A stretch of 64,000 nt of DNA, taken from Penelope pileata (lineage: Eukaryota; Chordata; Aves; Galliformes; Cracidae). The notes under the pieces are model-generated. The model was not told the DNA's origin. It worked only from the letters and a program-made list of their open reading frames with translations, and searched no databases. The position numbers and the translations under genes are program-made. The stretch lies in contig WBMW01000022.1 in assembly GCA_013396635.1 (NCBI GenBank), forward strand, positions 186,851 through 250,850, given 5' to 3'. Below, piece after piece: positions 27,501 through 36,493 of the stretch. How positions within the stretch are numbered: position 1 is the stretch's first letter; the number at the start of each line of letters is the position of its first letter.

Positions 27501-28523
27501 GAAATGCCAAGAAAACAATGGATTGGGGTGTGCAGAGCTGCATAAAAATGGGACTGACATGGTTCTGGGAATTGCTGCCTTTCCGCTTTCATCATTGCTT
27601 TTCTTTTTCCTCATTCAAGGAAAAAAAATGCAAAATACTGCCACTGCTTTTGCTGAGGGAGTTTTGTCCCTAATTAGCAGACTGCATGCAACCAGAGTTT
27701 TGCTACACAGAGAAAAATTCTAACATCCTTATGGATACAAGAAGACATTCCAGATATGAACAAAGTAAAAGCCAATTCAGCGGTGTGTTTCCTGGTCTAG
27801 AGAAACCTTGAGATGGTAACTTCTAAAAAAAAAAAATTCTATTTGTCTTCCTCTTATATTTACATGTTGAACATTTCACTGCTAGTTCCACAATTCCAAA
27901 ATACATTGCTGTGTTTCGAAAGCTCTGGTTAGCCTTTTCACTTTTCAAAATGTCCTTGTTTGTTTGCAGGGGAAAAAAAAAATACAGTAATACTGTAATG
28001 ACAGTCTGCAATATATTTAAAGCTGTATGTATTTTCTTTGGAATTGACAAGGAGAGAATGGTTTTGTCTTTTTGTTCATCTGAAAGCTTCTTGGTTTTGA
28101 CTTTGCTTGAAGCTGCCCAACAGGAAAAGACTGTGAACTTATGCTTATCATCAATTTGGAGAACAAGTATGTTTTCATTCTTTTTTACAGGAATTGGTTT
28201 AACTGAATCACTAGCAATGACACCTGCTTCTGCAGTTTCTGGCCTCTACTTTTCCAGTCCCAAATCCAAATATTTTGCTGTTGGCAAGATATGTAAAGAT
28301 CAGGTAACTTGCACTGTCCATCGAGGCAGTGTTACAGTGTTCAAAAACAACTTGTGTCCAGATGCTCCAAAAATTTTTGTCAACAGTAAAAGTCAGAGTT
28401 TCCAAATTTGCATTGTGTTTTGTGCTCCCTTTGCAGGTTGAAGATTATGCACTGAGAAAAAAATTGTCTGTGGCAGAGGTGGAGAAATGGCTGGGACCCA
28501 TTCTGGGATATGACACTGAATAA
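403..28523 (+). CDS. MTR: methionine synthase (5-methyltetrahydrofolate-homocysteine methyltransferase), 3' two-thirds, 20 visible exons
   Basis: MTR transfers the methyl group of 5-methyltetrahydrofolate through cobalamin to homocysteine, giving methionine and tetrahydrofolate in the cytosol. Joined exons: 403-515, 1949-2089, 2744-2929, 3514-3693, 4576-4692, 4805-4945, 7780-7869, (one in the N gap), 9164-9271, 13690-13790, 15233-15300, 16117-16237, 18820-18901, 19683-19781, 20690-20765, 22497-22652, 23293-23489, 25955-26155, 27252-27444, 28191-28303, 28437-28523. All junctions are GT-AG and reading phases agree. Visible codons plus 51 hidden ones match human residues 359-1265. Domains in order are the pterin barrel (NIGERCN, DINMDDG), cobalamin cap, cobalamin fold (DVHDIG with His785, LSGL, LIGGAT) and AdoMet reactivation domain (D974, RPAPGY with R1172, Y1227). 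No stop or frameshift interrupts it, so the gene looks functional. The zinc/homocysteine domain lies upstream of the window. Residue numbers are by alignment to remembered human MTR. Confidence 0.97.
1949..2089 (+). CDS. MTR: MTR exon (about human exon 14): pterin barrel
   Basis: Residues 397-443 (47 codons), including GAQILDINMDDGMLDG and FCNLISSEPDIAK. The acidic DxNxD strand is characteristic of the DHPS-like pterin-binding barrel. The acceptor is CTTAAG. The donor GTTGTA is weak compared with the others in this gene. The next intron is 654 bases and has no recognised element. Confidence 0.95.
2744..2929 (+). CDS. MTR: MTR exon (about human exon 15): pterin barrel
   Basis: Residues 444-505 (62 codons), starting VPLCIDSSNF and containing KCIVNSISLKEGEEDFL and VVMAFDEVGQ. 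These are further barrel strands, including Asp449 and Asn470 of the conserved substrate-site strands. Acceptor TTTACAG, donor GTGAGT. The 584-base intron that follows shows nothing notable. Confidence 0.95.
3514..3693 (+). CDS. MTR: MTR exon (about human exon 16): pterin barrel
   Basis: Residues 506-565 (60 codons). [20 protein letters not shown] marks a conserved barrel strand (Asp537, Asn539). Acceptor TCATCAG, donor GTGAGT. The 882-base intron after it contains no element I can name. Confidence 0.95.
4576..4692 (+). CDS. MTR: MTR exon (about human exon 17): pterin barrel
   Basis: Residues 566-604 (39 codons). The core is ARISGGLSNLSFAFRG. Human MTR has Ser where this sequence has Ala583 (SFAFRG rather than SFSFRG, by recall). 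Acceptor CCACAG, donor GTATGA. The next intron is only 112 bases, the shortest seen here. Confidence 0.95.
4805..4945 (+). CDS. MTR: MTR exon (about human exon 18): end of pterin barrel
   Basis: Residues 605-651 (47 codons), with GMDMGIVNAGSLPVYDDIH closing the pterin barrel and LLQLCENLIWNKDPDATEKLL leading into the linker before the cobalamin cap. Acceptor TTTCTTAG, donor GTAACT. Confidence 0.95.
4946..7779 (+). other. MTR intron of 2.8 kb with a CR1 fragment
   Basis: Non-coding between two confident MTR exons. Apart from the antisense CR1 fragment at about 6801-6975, I see no gene, RNA or repeat. Short open frames here have no family signature. Confidence 0.8.
6801..6975 (-). mobile_element. 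CR1 LINE 3'-region fragment, antisense to MTR
   Basis: The text CATAGAACAACGGAAGGGCT, then GGAAAGGGGCCTCTGAAGATCATCTCGTT and CTGGGCAATGTGTTCC in scattered blocks, follows the antisense reading of the avian CR1 3' end. Divergence from the usual CR1 wording is clear, so this is an old insertion. CR1 normally leaves 5'-truncated copies without a poly(A) tail. Ends are approximate. Confidence 0.75.
7780..7869 (+). CDS. MTR: MTR exon (about human exon 19): cobalamin cap start
   Basis: Residues 652-681 (30 codons), containing VETDEWRKGSVEERLEYALV, the first helices of the cobalamin cap (B12-binding N-terminal) module. Acceptor GTTCAG, donor GTAAAT. The exon expected next is not present in the readable intron sequence at 7870-8334. 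Confidence 0.94.
8335..9120. other. assembly gap of 786 N that hides one MTR exon
   Basis: The run of N is bordered by a poly-T run on the left (about 8316-8334) and a poly-C run on the right (9121-9128), so low complexity probably stopped the assembly. By reading phase and comparison with human MTR, an exon of about 153 bases encoding residues 682-732 of the cobalamin cap must be here. Its absence does not mean the gene is broken. Confidence 0.9.
9164..9271 (+). CDS. MTR: MTR exon (about human exon 21): cobalamin cap
   Basis: Residues 733-768 (36 codons). VIKSARVMKKAVGHLIPYME is the last cap helix region, and the EERRAEQGNVEEE tail is a variable acidic linker to the cobalamin fold. The acceptor is ATGCAG, only 43 bases after the assembly gap. 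The donor is GTAAGG. Confidence 0.95.
9272..13689 (+). other. MTR intron of 4.4 kb, no recognised element
   Basis: This is the longest readable intron. It holds a short TTTC run followed by poly-T (about 9746-9779) and a 109-codon open frame at 10228-10557 without any domain signature. I recognised no CR1, LTR or DNA transposon in it. Confidence 0.7.
13690..13790 (+). CDS. MTR: MTR exon (about human exon 22): cobalamin-binding motif
   Basis: Residues 769-801 plus two bases of Arg802. It contains [20 protein letters not shown], which carries the DxHxxG signature of base-off/His-on cobalamin enzymes. His785 is the lower axial ligand of the cobalt. Acceptor TTTCAG, donor GTAAAG. The next intron (1442 bases) has no recognised element. 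Confidence 0.97.
15233..15300 (+). CDS. MTR: MTR exon (about human exon 23): cobalamin fold
   Basis: Residues 803-824 (VIDLGVMTPCDKILRAAVENKA). The first base completes Arg802 and the last base starts Asp825. It is a Rossmann-like strand and helix of the cobalamin module. Acceptor TTCACAG, donor GTATAG. The following 816-base intron contains two poly-T runs at about 15340-15371. Confidence 0.95.
16117..16237 (+). CDS. MTR: MTR exon (about human exon 24): cobalamin fold
   Basis: Residues 826-864, with split codons at both ends (Asp825, Lys865). IIGLSGLITPSLDEM supplies the SxL motif and LLIGGATTS the GG motif that wrap the nucleotide tail of cobalamin. Acceptor GCGATAG has a poor polypyrimidine tract. 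The donor is GTAAGA. Confidence 0.96.
16238..18819 (+). other. MTR intron of 2.6 kb, no recognised element
   Basis: AT-rich non-coding sequence between confident MTR exons. I recognised no repeat family, RNA gene or coding signature. The 93-codon frame at 17091-17372 has no domain features. Confidence 0.7.
18820..18901 (+). CDS. MTR: MTR exon (about human exon 25): cobalamin fold
   Basis: Residues 866-892, containing [20 protein letters not shown] and ending SKSVVV. The first base completes Lys865. Acceptor TTTAAG, donor GTAAGT. The 781-base intron after it shows nothing notable. Confidence 0.96.
19683..19781 (+). CDS. MTR: MTR exon (about human exon 26): linker to AdoMet domain
   Basis: Residues 893-925 (33 codons), an acidic helical linker CSQLLDES...EEYEEIRQEHYEALK. 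By the same numbering that puts the cobalamin ligand at His785, residue 919 is Glu. The common human variant site D919G falls here. Acceptor TTTCAG, donor GTACAA. Confidence 0.96.
20690..20765 (+). CDS. MTR: MTR exon (about human exon 27): AdoMet domain start
   Basis: Residues 926-950 (ERRYLSLQQARKKGF...WLSDRKP) plus the first base of Val951, at the beginning of the reactivation domain. Acceptor ATGCAG, donor GTCAGT. The 1731-base intron that follows contains an antisense LTR. Confidence 0.95.
21390..21972 (-). mobile_element. avian ERVL-type solo LTR, antisense, inside MTR
   Basis: Read on the minus strand, this segment resembles the LTRs at 29,982 and 39,779 in order of motifs. On the plus strand these are a TTAACCCCTCC start, GCCCCACACAAG, CTCACTCACTCCCACC, GAGAAAACTCATGGG, GGAATTCATTCACTACTTCC and a terminal AAAACCAGTACA. 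No internal retroviral sequence borders it, so it is a solo LTR. No clear target duplication is visible. It is well diverged. The family name is uncertain. Confidence 0.7.
22497..22652 (+). CDS. MTR: MTR exon (about human exon 28): AdoMet domain
   Basis: Residues 952-1002 plus the first base of Gly1003. YIDWKPFFDVWQLRGKYP contains Asp974, which by family knowledge contacts S-adenosylmethionine. GFPKVFNDKTVG follows. Acceptor CTACAG, donor GTAAGT. The 640-base intron has no recognised element. Confidence 0.96.
23293..23489 (+). CDS. MTR: MTR exon (about human exon 29): AdoMet domain
   Basis: Residues 1004-1068 (65 codons; the first two bases finish Gly1003). QARGVLGFWPAQSVQDDIYL is the conserved core strand of the reactivation domain, and FYGLRQQ closes the exon. 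Acceptor TTGATAG, donor GTACAA. Confidence 0.96.
23490..25954 (+). other. MTR intron of 2.5 kb with an ancient CR1 trace
   Basis: Non-coding sequence between confident exons. The only element I can suggest is the degraded CR1-like stretch at about 24353-24800. The rest shows no recognisable feature. Confidence 0.7.
24353..24800 (-). mobile_element. ancient CR1-like LINE remnant, antisense
   Basis: Short blocks match the antisense CR1 wording in the right order: CAGGGAGGGCTGTTCCAGAG, CTTCTGGACTC, then CAGAGGCTTCACCAGAGTAA followed by AGAAGAGAATAATTGTC. The identity is low and interrupted, as expected for an old insertion. Both ends are approximate. Confidence 0.45.
25955..26155 (+). CDS. MTR: MTR exon (about human exon 30): AdoMet domain
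   Basis: Residues 1069-1135 (67 codons). YYCLSDFIAPLDSGI and YLGLFAVACFGV are conserved, followed by the variable ELCNEFRKQDDEYN loop and IMVKALGDRLAE. Acceptor TTTAG after a poly-T tract, donor GTATGA. Confidence 0.96.
26641..27187 (+). mobile_element. avian ERVL-type solo LTR, sense, inside MTR
   Basis: The segment closely parallels the LTR at 39,779-40,300. Shared blocks include CAGCTGACCCAAACTGACCA, GGGATATTCCATACCATATG, ACATCATNTA...ATATAAGG, AAATAGTTTTTAT and TCTCTCCCCCATCCCA. No internal retroviral region adjoins it. Ends are set by alignment to that copy, and no target duplication is obvious. Its 3' end lies about 65 bases upstream of the next MTR exon, in the same orientation as the gene. 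Confidence 0.8.
27252..27444 (+). CDS. MTR: MTR exon (about human exon 31): AdoMet-binding motif
   Basis: Residues 1136-1199 plus the first base of Gly1200. It contains [20 protein letters not shown], the RPAPGYP loop that binds S-adenosylmethionine (Arg1172). Pro1173, the site of a human cblG variant, is conserved. Acceptor TTTCAAG, donor GTAACT. The next intron is 746 bases. Confidence 0.97.
28191..28303 (+). CDS. MTR: MTR exon (about human exon 32): AdoMet domain
   Basis: Residues 1201-1237; the first two bases finish Gly1200. LTESLAMTPASAVSGLYFS is conserved, and the Tyr of SKYFAVG aligns with Tyr1227, an AdoMet contact. Gly1202 and Thr1210 differ from the human residues I recall (Arg and Ala). 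Acceptor TTTACAG, donor GTAACT. The next intron is 133 bases. Confidence 0.96.
28437..28523 (+). CDS. MTR: MTR last coding exon (about human exon 33)
   Basis: Residues 1238-1265 and the TAA stop at 28521-28523: VEDYALRKKLSVAEVEKW, ending LGPILGYDTE. The human protein ends in GYDTD, so the C-terminus is complete. Acceptor TTTGCAG. Confidence 0.97.
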   Translation, partial: VEDYALRKKLSVAEVEKWLGPILGYDTE

Positions 28524-29271
28524 CTGTAGGAGACGTGTAGGCGAGCATTTTCTTTTGCTGGTTGGTTTGCCAGAAAGAAGAGTGAAGTGGCATCTATTAT
28601 CTTTCATGACCATCCTTAGTATTCATTGAAAGTGGTTTGTTGTTTTTATCACTAATCTGATCCAAAAAAACTCCCAGAACAACCACAGCCACTTCAGCAA
28701 ACCAAATGAATTAAAATCCAACAAGAAGATCCTTCCTGCTGAGGAGTTCTCTTCATCCATCTCAATATTTTATCTTATTATTCCTAATTTTTGACGAAGG
28801 AACTTGTATTTCAGATGTGCCGTGTACCTGAGACCATGAATGGATTGCAGATCTCTTTGTCATGGCAATATGCAGCTAGTTGCAGGGTGAGATGTGAAGG
28901 TGTCACATCTGCCTCCTGTCCTTAGGAAGGCTTTGAAATGGGGGACAAATATTTGTCCCATAGCCTGTGGACCTATGTTGAACCGAACTTCTGTTATTTG
29001 AATATATTTTAGCAAGTCAAGGTCATGCAGAAATAAGATGTGCTTTTTCTTCTGGGAAATCAGCAAAGGTTTTAAATTGAGTTACCAAGAACAACTGATG
29101 TACAAACAGATCTAATTTTTTCAAATGTTTGCTCCATACTTAGGTCTTGTACATAATGTTATTTTGTCTAAATAATAACTCAGTTTTTAAAATTGCTTTG
29201 TGGTGACAACTGTAGTTAAAACTATCAGAAGAATATAAAGTGTTGGAGCAATATCAGAGATGCTGTATTAT

Positions 29272-29277
29272 AATAAA
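29272..29277 (+). promoter_or_regulatory. proximal poly(A) signal AATAAA
   Basis: This canonical hexamer lies about 750 bases after the MTR stop. A GT-rich stretch follows at about 29385-29397 (CACAGTTGTGTTGTG). It would give a 3' UTR of about 0.77 kb. Confidence 0.5.
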
Positions 29278-29836
29278 AAATTAAATGAGATGACTGAGCC
29301 TGCTCAGTTGTCTCATGCTTAATTTCAGCTGGCCACTATCTGTTTCTACTCTGTATAAAGTGTAATGATGCCTTCCTACCTCACAGTTGTGTTGTGAGGA
29401 TTAATTCATTTTTAAACCATCATAATTGTTACTATTAACAGACAGACAGAAAACTTAGAGCTGACTAGTGTTCTACAAGCTTTTAAGCTTCTGGGTATGT
29501 GGATTTTAGAAGCAAAAAAGAGCAACACTGTCATAAGTAACAGTTAATACCATAGGTTTATTCTTTAGATTTAACTTTGAGTGAGCTAATTGTTCAAAGC
29601 TCTTAATAATCCCCTAAAAGTGCCTCAGGCATTATTTAAATGCTAATTTCATAAAATATTATGACAGGAAAATCTCATTTTTCTGGTCTCTAATTGTAAA
29701 GAAAAGACCAATTTTATAAAGAGAATGTTATTTTAAGTATTCTATTTGTAATCTATTAAGTTACAATTTTTGTAATATTTTTATCTGACTTTATGCTAAA
29801 CGAATGATCTGTAATCAGCAGTTCAATCAACAGTTC

Positions 29837-29842
29837 AATAAA
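29837..29842 (+). promoter_or_regulatory. distal poly(A) signal AATAAA
   Basis: A second canonical hexamer in CAATAAAGG context, 565 bases beyond the first. It lies 140 bases before the LTR at 29,982. It would extend the 3' UTR to about 1.34 kb. Confidence 0.45.
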
Positions 29843-29981
29843 GGTTAAGCTGTCAATGCTGTTATCATTTTGGAATTCTTTGGCAATCAATAGTGCTATA
29901 ATATGAACAAATTATGTCAAAATTAGTATACATGTTGTACTATGAATCTGAATCTGCTATGGGGCTCTTAAAATAGTCGAG

Positions 29982-30560
29982 TGTCATGGTTTTGGCTGGG
30001 ATAGAGCTAATTTCCTTTGAAGAGGTTTGTATGATACTGGGGTTTGGATTTTTGATGAAAATAGTGGTGACAGCACACTGTTTTTAGTTGTTGCTGAACA
30101 GTGCATACGCAGGGCCAAGGTCTTTTCTGTCTCTCATGCTGCCCTGCTAGTGAGGAGCTGGAGGGCGGGCACAGGGAGCTGAGAGGAGACACAGCTAGGA
30201 TAGCTGACCTAACCTGGCTGAAAGGATGTTTCATACCTTATGTTCAACATTAAAAGCTGGGATGAAGAAGGAGGAAGGGAGGACGTTCGGAGCGATAGTG
30301 TTTGTCTTCCCAAGGAACCATTACACATGCTGAGCCCTTCTTTCCTGGCAGTGGCTGAATGCCTGCCCATAGGAAGTAGTGAGTGAATTCCATGTGTTCA
30401 TTTGCTTGCATCCATGGCTTTTGCTTTACCTAGTAAGCTGTTTTTGTCTCAGCCCATGAGTTTTCGCTTTTACCTTTCTGATCCTCTCCTCCACCTCACC
30501 AGGGGAAAGTGAGGGAGCGGCTGTGTGGTGCTAAGCTGCTGCTGGGGTTAAACCACAACA
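29982..30560 (+). mobile_element. avian ERVL-type solo LTR just downstream of MTR
   Basis: It begins TGTCATGGTTTTGGCTGGGA and ends GGTTAAACCACAACA, giving near-inverted TG...CA termini. Inside are GGCTGTGTGGTGCTAAGCTG and AGCTGACCTAACCTGGCTGA, which parallel the other LTRs of this window. The flanking pentamers TCGAG and CTGAG differ at two positions, which would fit an original CCGAG with one C-to-T change in each copy. No internal retroviral genes adjoin it. Confidence 0.85.
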
Positions 30561-33500
30561 CTGAGTGTGTTCTTAACTGAATGCTTTGGAATGCGTCCTC
30601 CTTTAATGATTTATAAAAGATAATCTCTCTCTGCATGTTAAGGGGCTTGAGACATATCCTTTGTTGATCACCTGATTCTTGTTGCTGGAATAGTTCCTTA
30701 GTAGAATGTTCTTTTAAACTGCCAAAATACTGAAAAAAATACATTAAAAAATCATAATATAAATTAAAACTTGTCCTTGAAGTATGTAGCATCTAAAAAT
30801 TGAAATCCTCTTTGCTTTCTTTTTCATACTTGCACTTTGCATCAGTTAGTGTTTGGGATATCTCCTCTCCACCACCTCTATCTTCAGAGTTGGAAGGAGA
30901 GTGCCTTATTAGTTTGAAATTTATGCTGGGAGCTTGTACATGAAGTCAGAGTTTGACTTGTATGGCTTTATTTTATTTGTTTATTTATTTATTTTCCTGA
31001 AATCAATAGTACATGATCGAGTGAGTACAGCTTCAGTGGATTCCTACCGACAGAGGAAGTCGGTATATTTCTGTATAACCCAGTGGAGGTGTTATCGTGC
31101 AGACAAGCAGTGGGTTTCAAATGCTTTACCACTTACTTTATCCATGTATACTGAGAAAAATCTTCATCTTTGCCTGCAAAACTTGTCATTGTGACAACAT
31201 GTTTGGAAGAATTATTCCTTGTTGTTATGCAAACGTTTTTAACTGGGACAGGTTTGAACTTTCAGTTGATGTTTTGAGTAAGAAATATCTTTGTTCTTCT
31301 CTCTGAAGGAAAGGCAAATTATGAAGGAAAAAAGTGTCTCATAGTTCTACCAGTTAAGATGTTCACTTACATCAAACTATATTGAAAAGCTATGGTAAGA
31401 ATGTACCTGTTTGAAGTTATGAAATGAAACTTGATACCATCCAGGAAGGACTGACAATTTTAGAATGCATACAAGATTTTTTGCAGTGCTTTTCTAAGCA
31501 ACACTAACGAAATTTAAGAGATGATAAAAAACTAAAAGTTTTTAAAACAATTCTGTTTTAATTCTCCTGAATAATTGACTTTAGATACTCATATTTTGTA
31601 GTAAGTCAGGCCAGCAAGCAGCCTGGCGATTAAGTTTTGAGGCAGTTAGTCTGTATTTGTGAGTGTCAAGAGGGAATACTATCCCTCAACCTGCATCTTC
31701 ATTGTAAGATCTATCTCAATGCAGCTGTTACTCCTGGGAAGACTGTAGTTCAGTTTATTTTGCATGGGGGTGAGGCTGTAGGTGAGATGATGCCAATTCC
31801 CCCCATACACACCTCCCTGATTTATTTTTTTGTGTACTTGAGAATTTTCCACTGCTTGCTTATGAAATTTCAGAATTGTTTACATCCTTGTTAAGCAATA
31901 TGAACTTTGGCACACTCAGTTAATTTCTTCTCTGAAGACCTTAAAATACAAGTGCTTTCCAGAAACTGAGAGTAACAGTGAGAGGGAGGCTTTTGAGAAT
32001 AATAACTTTTAGAAGTTACGTTTTTCAGAAAGAGTTTAGTTTACTAATAACTGTGACTGAGTATCATGAAAAAAGTATTTGAAACATTGGCTGATGAACA
32101 TGCCTTGAAAAAAAACTACATTAGTGTTGTAGAAGCATTTACAGAGAGAGAAAAGAAGTAGTTCAGGAAGGTAGTTCCATACAGAAGCAGCTGCTTTTGT
32201 TCTCAGTCACTAGAGAAATTACTCGTTTGCTTTCAATTATCATATCCTTGGCATGGCAAAGCCTGTTCAGCCCCCTACAAAGTCATTTAATTTGATTGTC
32301 AGGCCTGTGTAGGTTCCTGTTTGAAAATTAAAATATACTGTAAACAGAGTAGAAACATGTTTATTCAGCTTTCACACTTAATTTGTATACTGTTCTGCTA
32401 AACACAAAACTGAAAAACCAATACAGTAAGCCTCCATGTTCCTTTGTTCTATTAATACCACCATGGTTGAATATCTTGAGATTTCTGACCATGCCAGATG
32501 CCTGATATAAATAGCTGTGCAAGTAGAGCTCAGCTGAGATTACCAAACTTGGCGTTTTGGATTTTTGATCCAACTTGAACTGGGATGTTTAAAAGCAAGC
32601 TATGAATTATCCCTGCTGGCCCCAATCTGCCATGATGACTGAGAAATTAAAGACCCCATTTTTAGGAATTTCTGCCTGACTGCCACACCATCGGTAAGGC
32701 CTGTGCCTGAAGCTCCTGATTAGGCTAATATGATGTGTTCTTATGCCAGGGTGATCTCTGCCATTCCCTTCTACAAAAAGAATATGAAATAAGTGGATGG
32801 GGTTTGGAAGTTCAGGCTTACCTCATCTTAGTTCTTAGCTCCTCATCTTTTCTACTTTCTTGTCAAACCAGCATCCTCTTTCTGCTTTTCCATCCAGCAG
32901 TCCCCTTTAATCTGGATGTCAGCATTTTCTCAGTCAGGGCCCTCTGTAGGCTCTGTCAAAGTTAAATCGCGAAAGGTTTTAAATAAGTCTACTTTAAAGT
33001 CTGAACCAGCTATCTGTCCTAAAAAGAGAAATTTTTGCCTGGCAAGCATTAAACTTTAATAACAATTGGATTTAATACCTCTGCCTGTAGGAGCCTTGCA
33101 TTCTCTATGCTAGCCATTCATAACAGCTTAGGACAAGGCCACAAGATTTAATGCAATTCTCAGTGCATTAACTGCGTCTTCACTTAGCATGGTTGTTTTC
33201 ATCTAGGTAATAAAACCAAAACATGTACTGATTTCATTCTTTTCCAGTGTATTAAGCCCACAACAGTAATGAAACTAATGTCATTTTCAACTGAAATATT
33301 TTATTGGTATGAATTGTTAAGATGAAGTCAAGAATGTATGTATTGATGTTACAAACAAATGCTTTAAAAAAAAAATTTAGGTGACTGATGACAATAAATT
33401 TATCTGAGTTCCAACTCAGTTTATGAAACACTGATCATTTTTACCACTGATGTCTAGAAATAGTTGACAAAATGATTTAGTTAGGAAAACGGAAAATTTG

Positions 33501-36491
33501 CTGCACTGCTTCAAGTAATTCCTATGCAGGTAGGATTACCTACATGTAATAAAAGAAGCGAGTGGTGTGGGATTCACAGAGGGTAATTTAATTCCAGAAG
33601 AGTGGGCAGGCCTGTAGGTAGAAGATGGAAGACTGAGCATGATTTATAGCAAATGTGTCTCTTAAAAATACAGATATTCTCAGCATTTGTCTTACAGTAA
33701 ATGAAAATAAAGGCTATAACCCATATCTTATGTCTACTTTTGAAATAATAGAAATGCAATTTGAGAACAAGTCTTGAGGACTTTTCATTAATCTAATGTA
33801 TGATTGGGATTAATTAATTATACTCGTTTTTGTGCATGAGAGAGAAAGGAGGAAACAATACTTAATTTGTAGTCAACTTACTGCTAGAAGTAAGATGTAA
33901 GCTGTTGGGGAAAAAAGGGGAAAAAAACCCACCACCACCACCAAAACCACTTCTTGGGAGTTGCTGGGATCATTACGGAGATGAAAGTTTTTGACAGAAC
34001 ACTGATGTTCACTGACTCTGGCAGAGTATTCTGATACATGAAAATAAAACAGCCTTCTTTTTCCAGGACTTTCAAAGATGTTAAAACTCTGCATTAGCTC
34101 AGTATCTGCATATAGACATTTCATACCCAGATCACATCAAAATTGCGCTATATATATCTTGAATTTTTTTGTTGTGGCTTTTCTTACTTAAGGTGTTTTA
34201 AATGTGTGTGGGAGTGCAACTTCACTGGATGTTTTGTTCTTGACTAGTTTCATGTAACTAGTGTATACTCTTTCCTCCTTTTCCTACCCCACAATACAGG
34301 TGTGAAGATCTCATTCAGCTCTCTAATGACCTATGAGTGCCACAAAACAAAACAAAAGCCAACAAAATGCTTATTACTTTTTTGTTGTTGTTGAATTTCA
34401 GCAAGATTCTTGCCAAATGTTCTCTTCCCAGCAAGTGGACAACGTTTTTCCTTTCAATCTTGCCATAAACTGGGAATCTAGGTTGAGCTTCACAAGTGAA
34501 GTGCAAACACAAGGTCTAAAAAGGTGTCAGTTCTCTGTGGTTGGTGGATCCTTCTGTGCTTTGTGTTCTTGTGAGAACAAATATGTACATATTTTTTCAT
34601 ATTAGGGCAGCAGTGGTACAGAAAGTAAGAGAGGAAAAGCTGTGCTGCATTGTGAAAACTTATTTAGCAAACTGATCTTTAGAGATACATCAGTAAAATG
34701 TGTACTGTAAAACCTGTCGTTGATCAGGATACAGTTTCAGCTGCTGTCTTAATCGTGTCTGTGCTCAGCTACTTTTATTTCAGGAAATCATTAATTGTGA
34801 GACCTCATGCTTTACTAAATACTTTACAAGGTTCTCTTCATTTAATCTGGCATTTATAATGAATGGCTTTGCAGTAACTGTCTGCTGCTATATTTTGGGC
34901 TTTCATAAACATTTCTGTAATTGAACAGATTGCTTTCTTCAGAATACTGTTACATAGCAAACACATTGCTTCTCTAAGGCCCACAAGATGAGATTTGATT
35001 ATCAACATCTGATCTAACAATTTTCCTCATGGCCAAGTGTCTGCGGACCAATCTGGTGAGTCAAGAAGTTTGCTGCATGCAAAAACATGTCAATCTTTAC
35101 ACGCCTTATTAAGAAATAAATGTAAGCATTTGATTTTACTATTTTGATTTTCTTTCAGATGTTGTTCCTCAAATTGCAGGACAGCTAAAGGAACAAAAGC
35201 TTTAATTCATTGTTACAATACTGTCTGTACAAGTAAGTTGAGAAGCACTGAAACAAGAAACTTAACATGATGTAAAAGTGTACCACGAATTTACTGAACA
35301 GTATCTTTTTCTTTGATAAACGTTAGGTGAAAAAGCTGTAAAACTGGAGGCAGCAGTCAGCTAAGACTAACAAGATTTTAGACTTGCAGCGCCTGGATCA
35401 GCAGCACTTCATGCCATTTTAGGCATTACTACATGCTTTGCTTCACCTTTTGTCAGTTTCTCCCAGAACAGAATCCTGCTGCTGCATCCAAATCCCTGGT
35501 TATTCCATAAGAAGTGTCTGACATGGATTTTTTGAACATTTTGATGTGCACTTGCAGGACTATTTTTCCAAAAGGTTTTAATGCACCATGCTGAAGATGA
35601 TTTCAAGTTCTTGAACTTTAAAATACTTGTTCTTCCTCAAAAAGTCTCCAGTTACTGATGCATTTTTTACTACTCAGTGAACTGAATCAAACAGCCTGCA
35701 TTTCCTCCTAGCTCCAAGTACATTGGAGGAGGGAGTAAGGAGTGAAAGGAGTTTTTGTGGTACTGTTTTATTCTCAGTTCTTGATTACCATATGTCTGCT
35801 GTCATAATCACTGCCTGGGAGTTGATGTGAGTGCCTCTTAGAAGCAATTCTAGTGTCTGATCCAGCTGCTGCTGAAGTCCATGGAAAAATTACTACTTAT
35901 CTCAAACACTACTTTGATCAGTCCTAATGTAATAATCTGGAAAGAAAATGCAGTGTTAAAGTCATGTCAAAAACACTTGAGGATTAACAGGATGTGCTTT
36001 TAATTCTCTTTCAGTGGCTCATTGGAATAGATGGCTGGGAGTGTGAGAGAAATTTCTACTTTCATTTTGAAACACTTGGCTGACAGAAAATGGTCCCCTA
36101 TCAAGCCAAGAACAGATGAGCTTTTCAGCTGTGGGTCCAGTGTGATCAATTGTAACCATCCATCTCGGGGACATTTGAGGGAGATTGCTGAACAAAACCA
36201 GCAGAATGGGTATTGATTCCATTTTGCAGTCTGAGTGATTGAAGGTGTAAAGGTGCCATGATTCAGCAGACAAGGACTGGCAAATGCAGGTGGTTAGCAT
36301 CTTGCTCCAAAAGCATTTTTATTATTCCAATTCTCATGAGATTTTAAAACAAATACTATTCAAAGAGATTTTCAGCTTCATAGTCCTTGATAGTTATGTG
36401 AAAGGCATATTATTGTTCTGTATTCTGTTGGAGTTTCATTTGGCTTTTTTTTTAAAAAAGCACCCCTCTTAGTTAAATTTCTTCCTACATA
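30561..36491. other. intergenic, about 5.9 kb, nothing recognised
   Basis: I found no gene, RNA or repeat family here on either strand. Short open frames are unsupported. A splice-acceptor-like site followed by a short open segment at 35159-35205 is listed under findings only. Confidence 0.6.
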
Positions 36492-36493
36492 TA

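Larger units (their letters stand above)
28524..29860 (+). other. MTR 3' untranslated region (extent inferred)
   Basis: AT-rich sequence after the MTR stop, with no coding signature. The end is set by the two AATAAA hexamers at 29272 and 29837. The downstream limit is an inference without transcript data. Confidence 0.6.

Noticed and set aside
27349..27723. 124-codon plus-strand frame overlapping an MTR exon.
   Set aside because: It is an out-of-frame shadow of the exon at 27252-27444 running into the intron.
27911..28441. 176-codon plus-strand frame, the longest without N.
   Set aside because: It is the true frame of the MTR exon at 28191-28303 extended into both neighbouring introns; only the exon part is coding.
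36031..36216. A 61-codon frame ending in a peptide that recalls the MTR homocysteine-domain motif HIREIAE (here HLREIAE after a Cys).
   Set aside because: Similarity covers only about seven strong residues and disappears on both sides, so coincidence is the better explanation than a displaced MTR exon.
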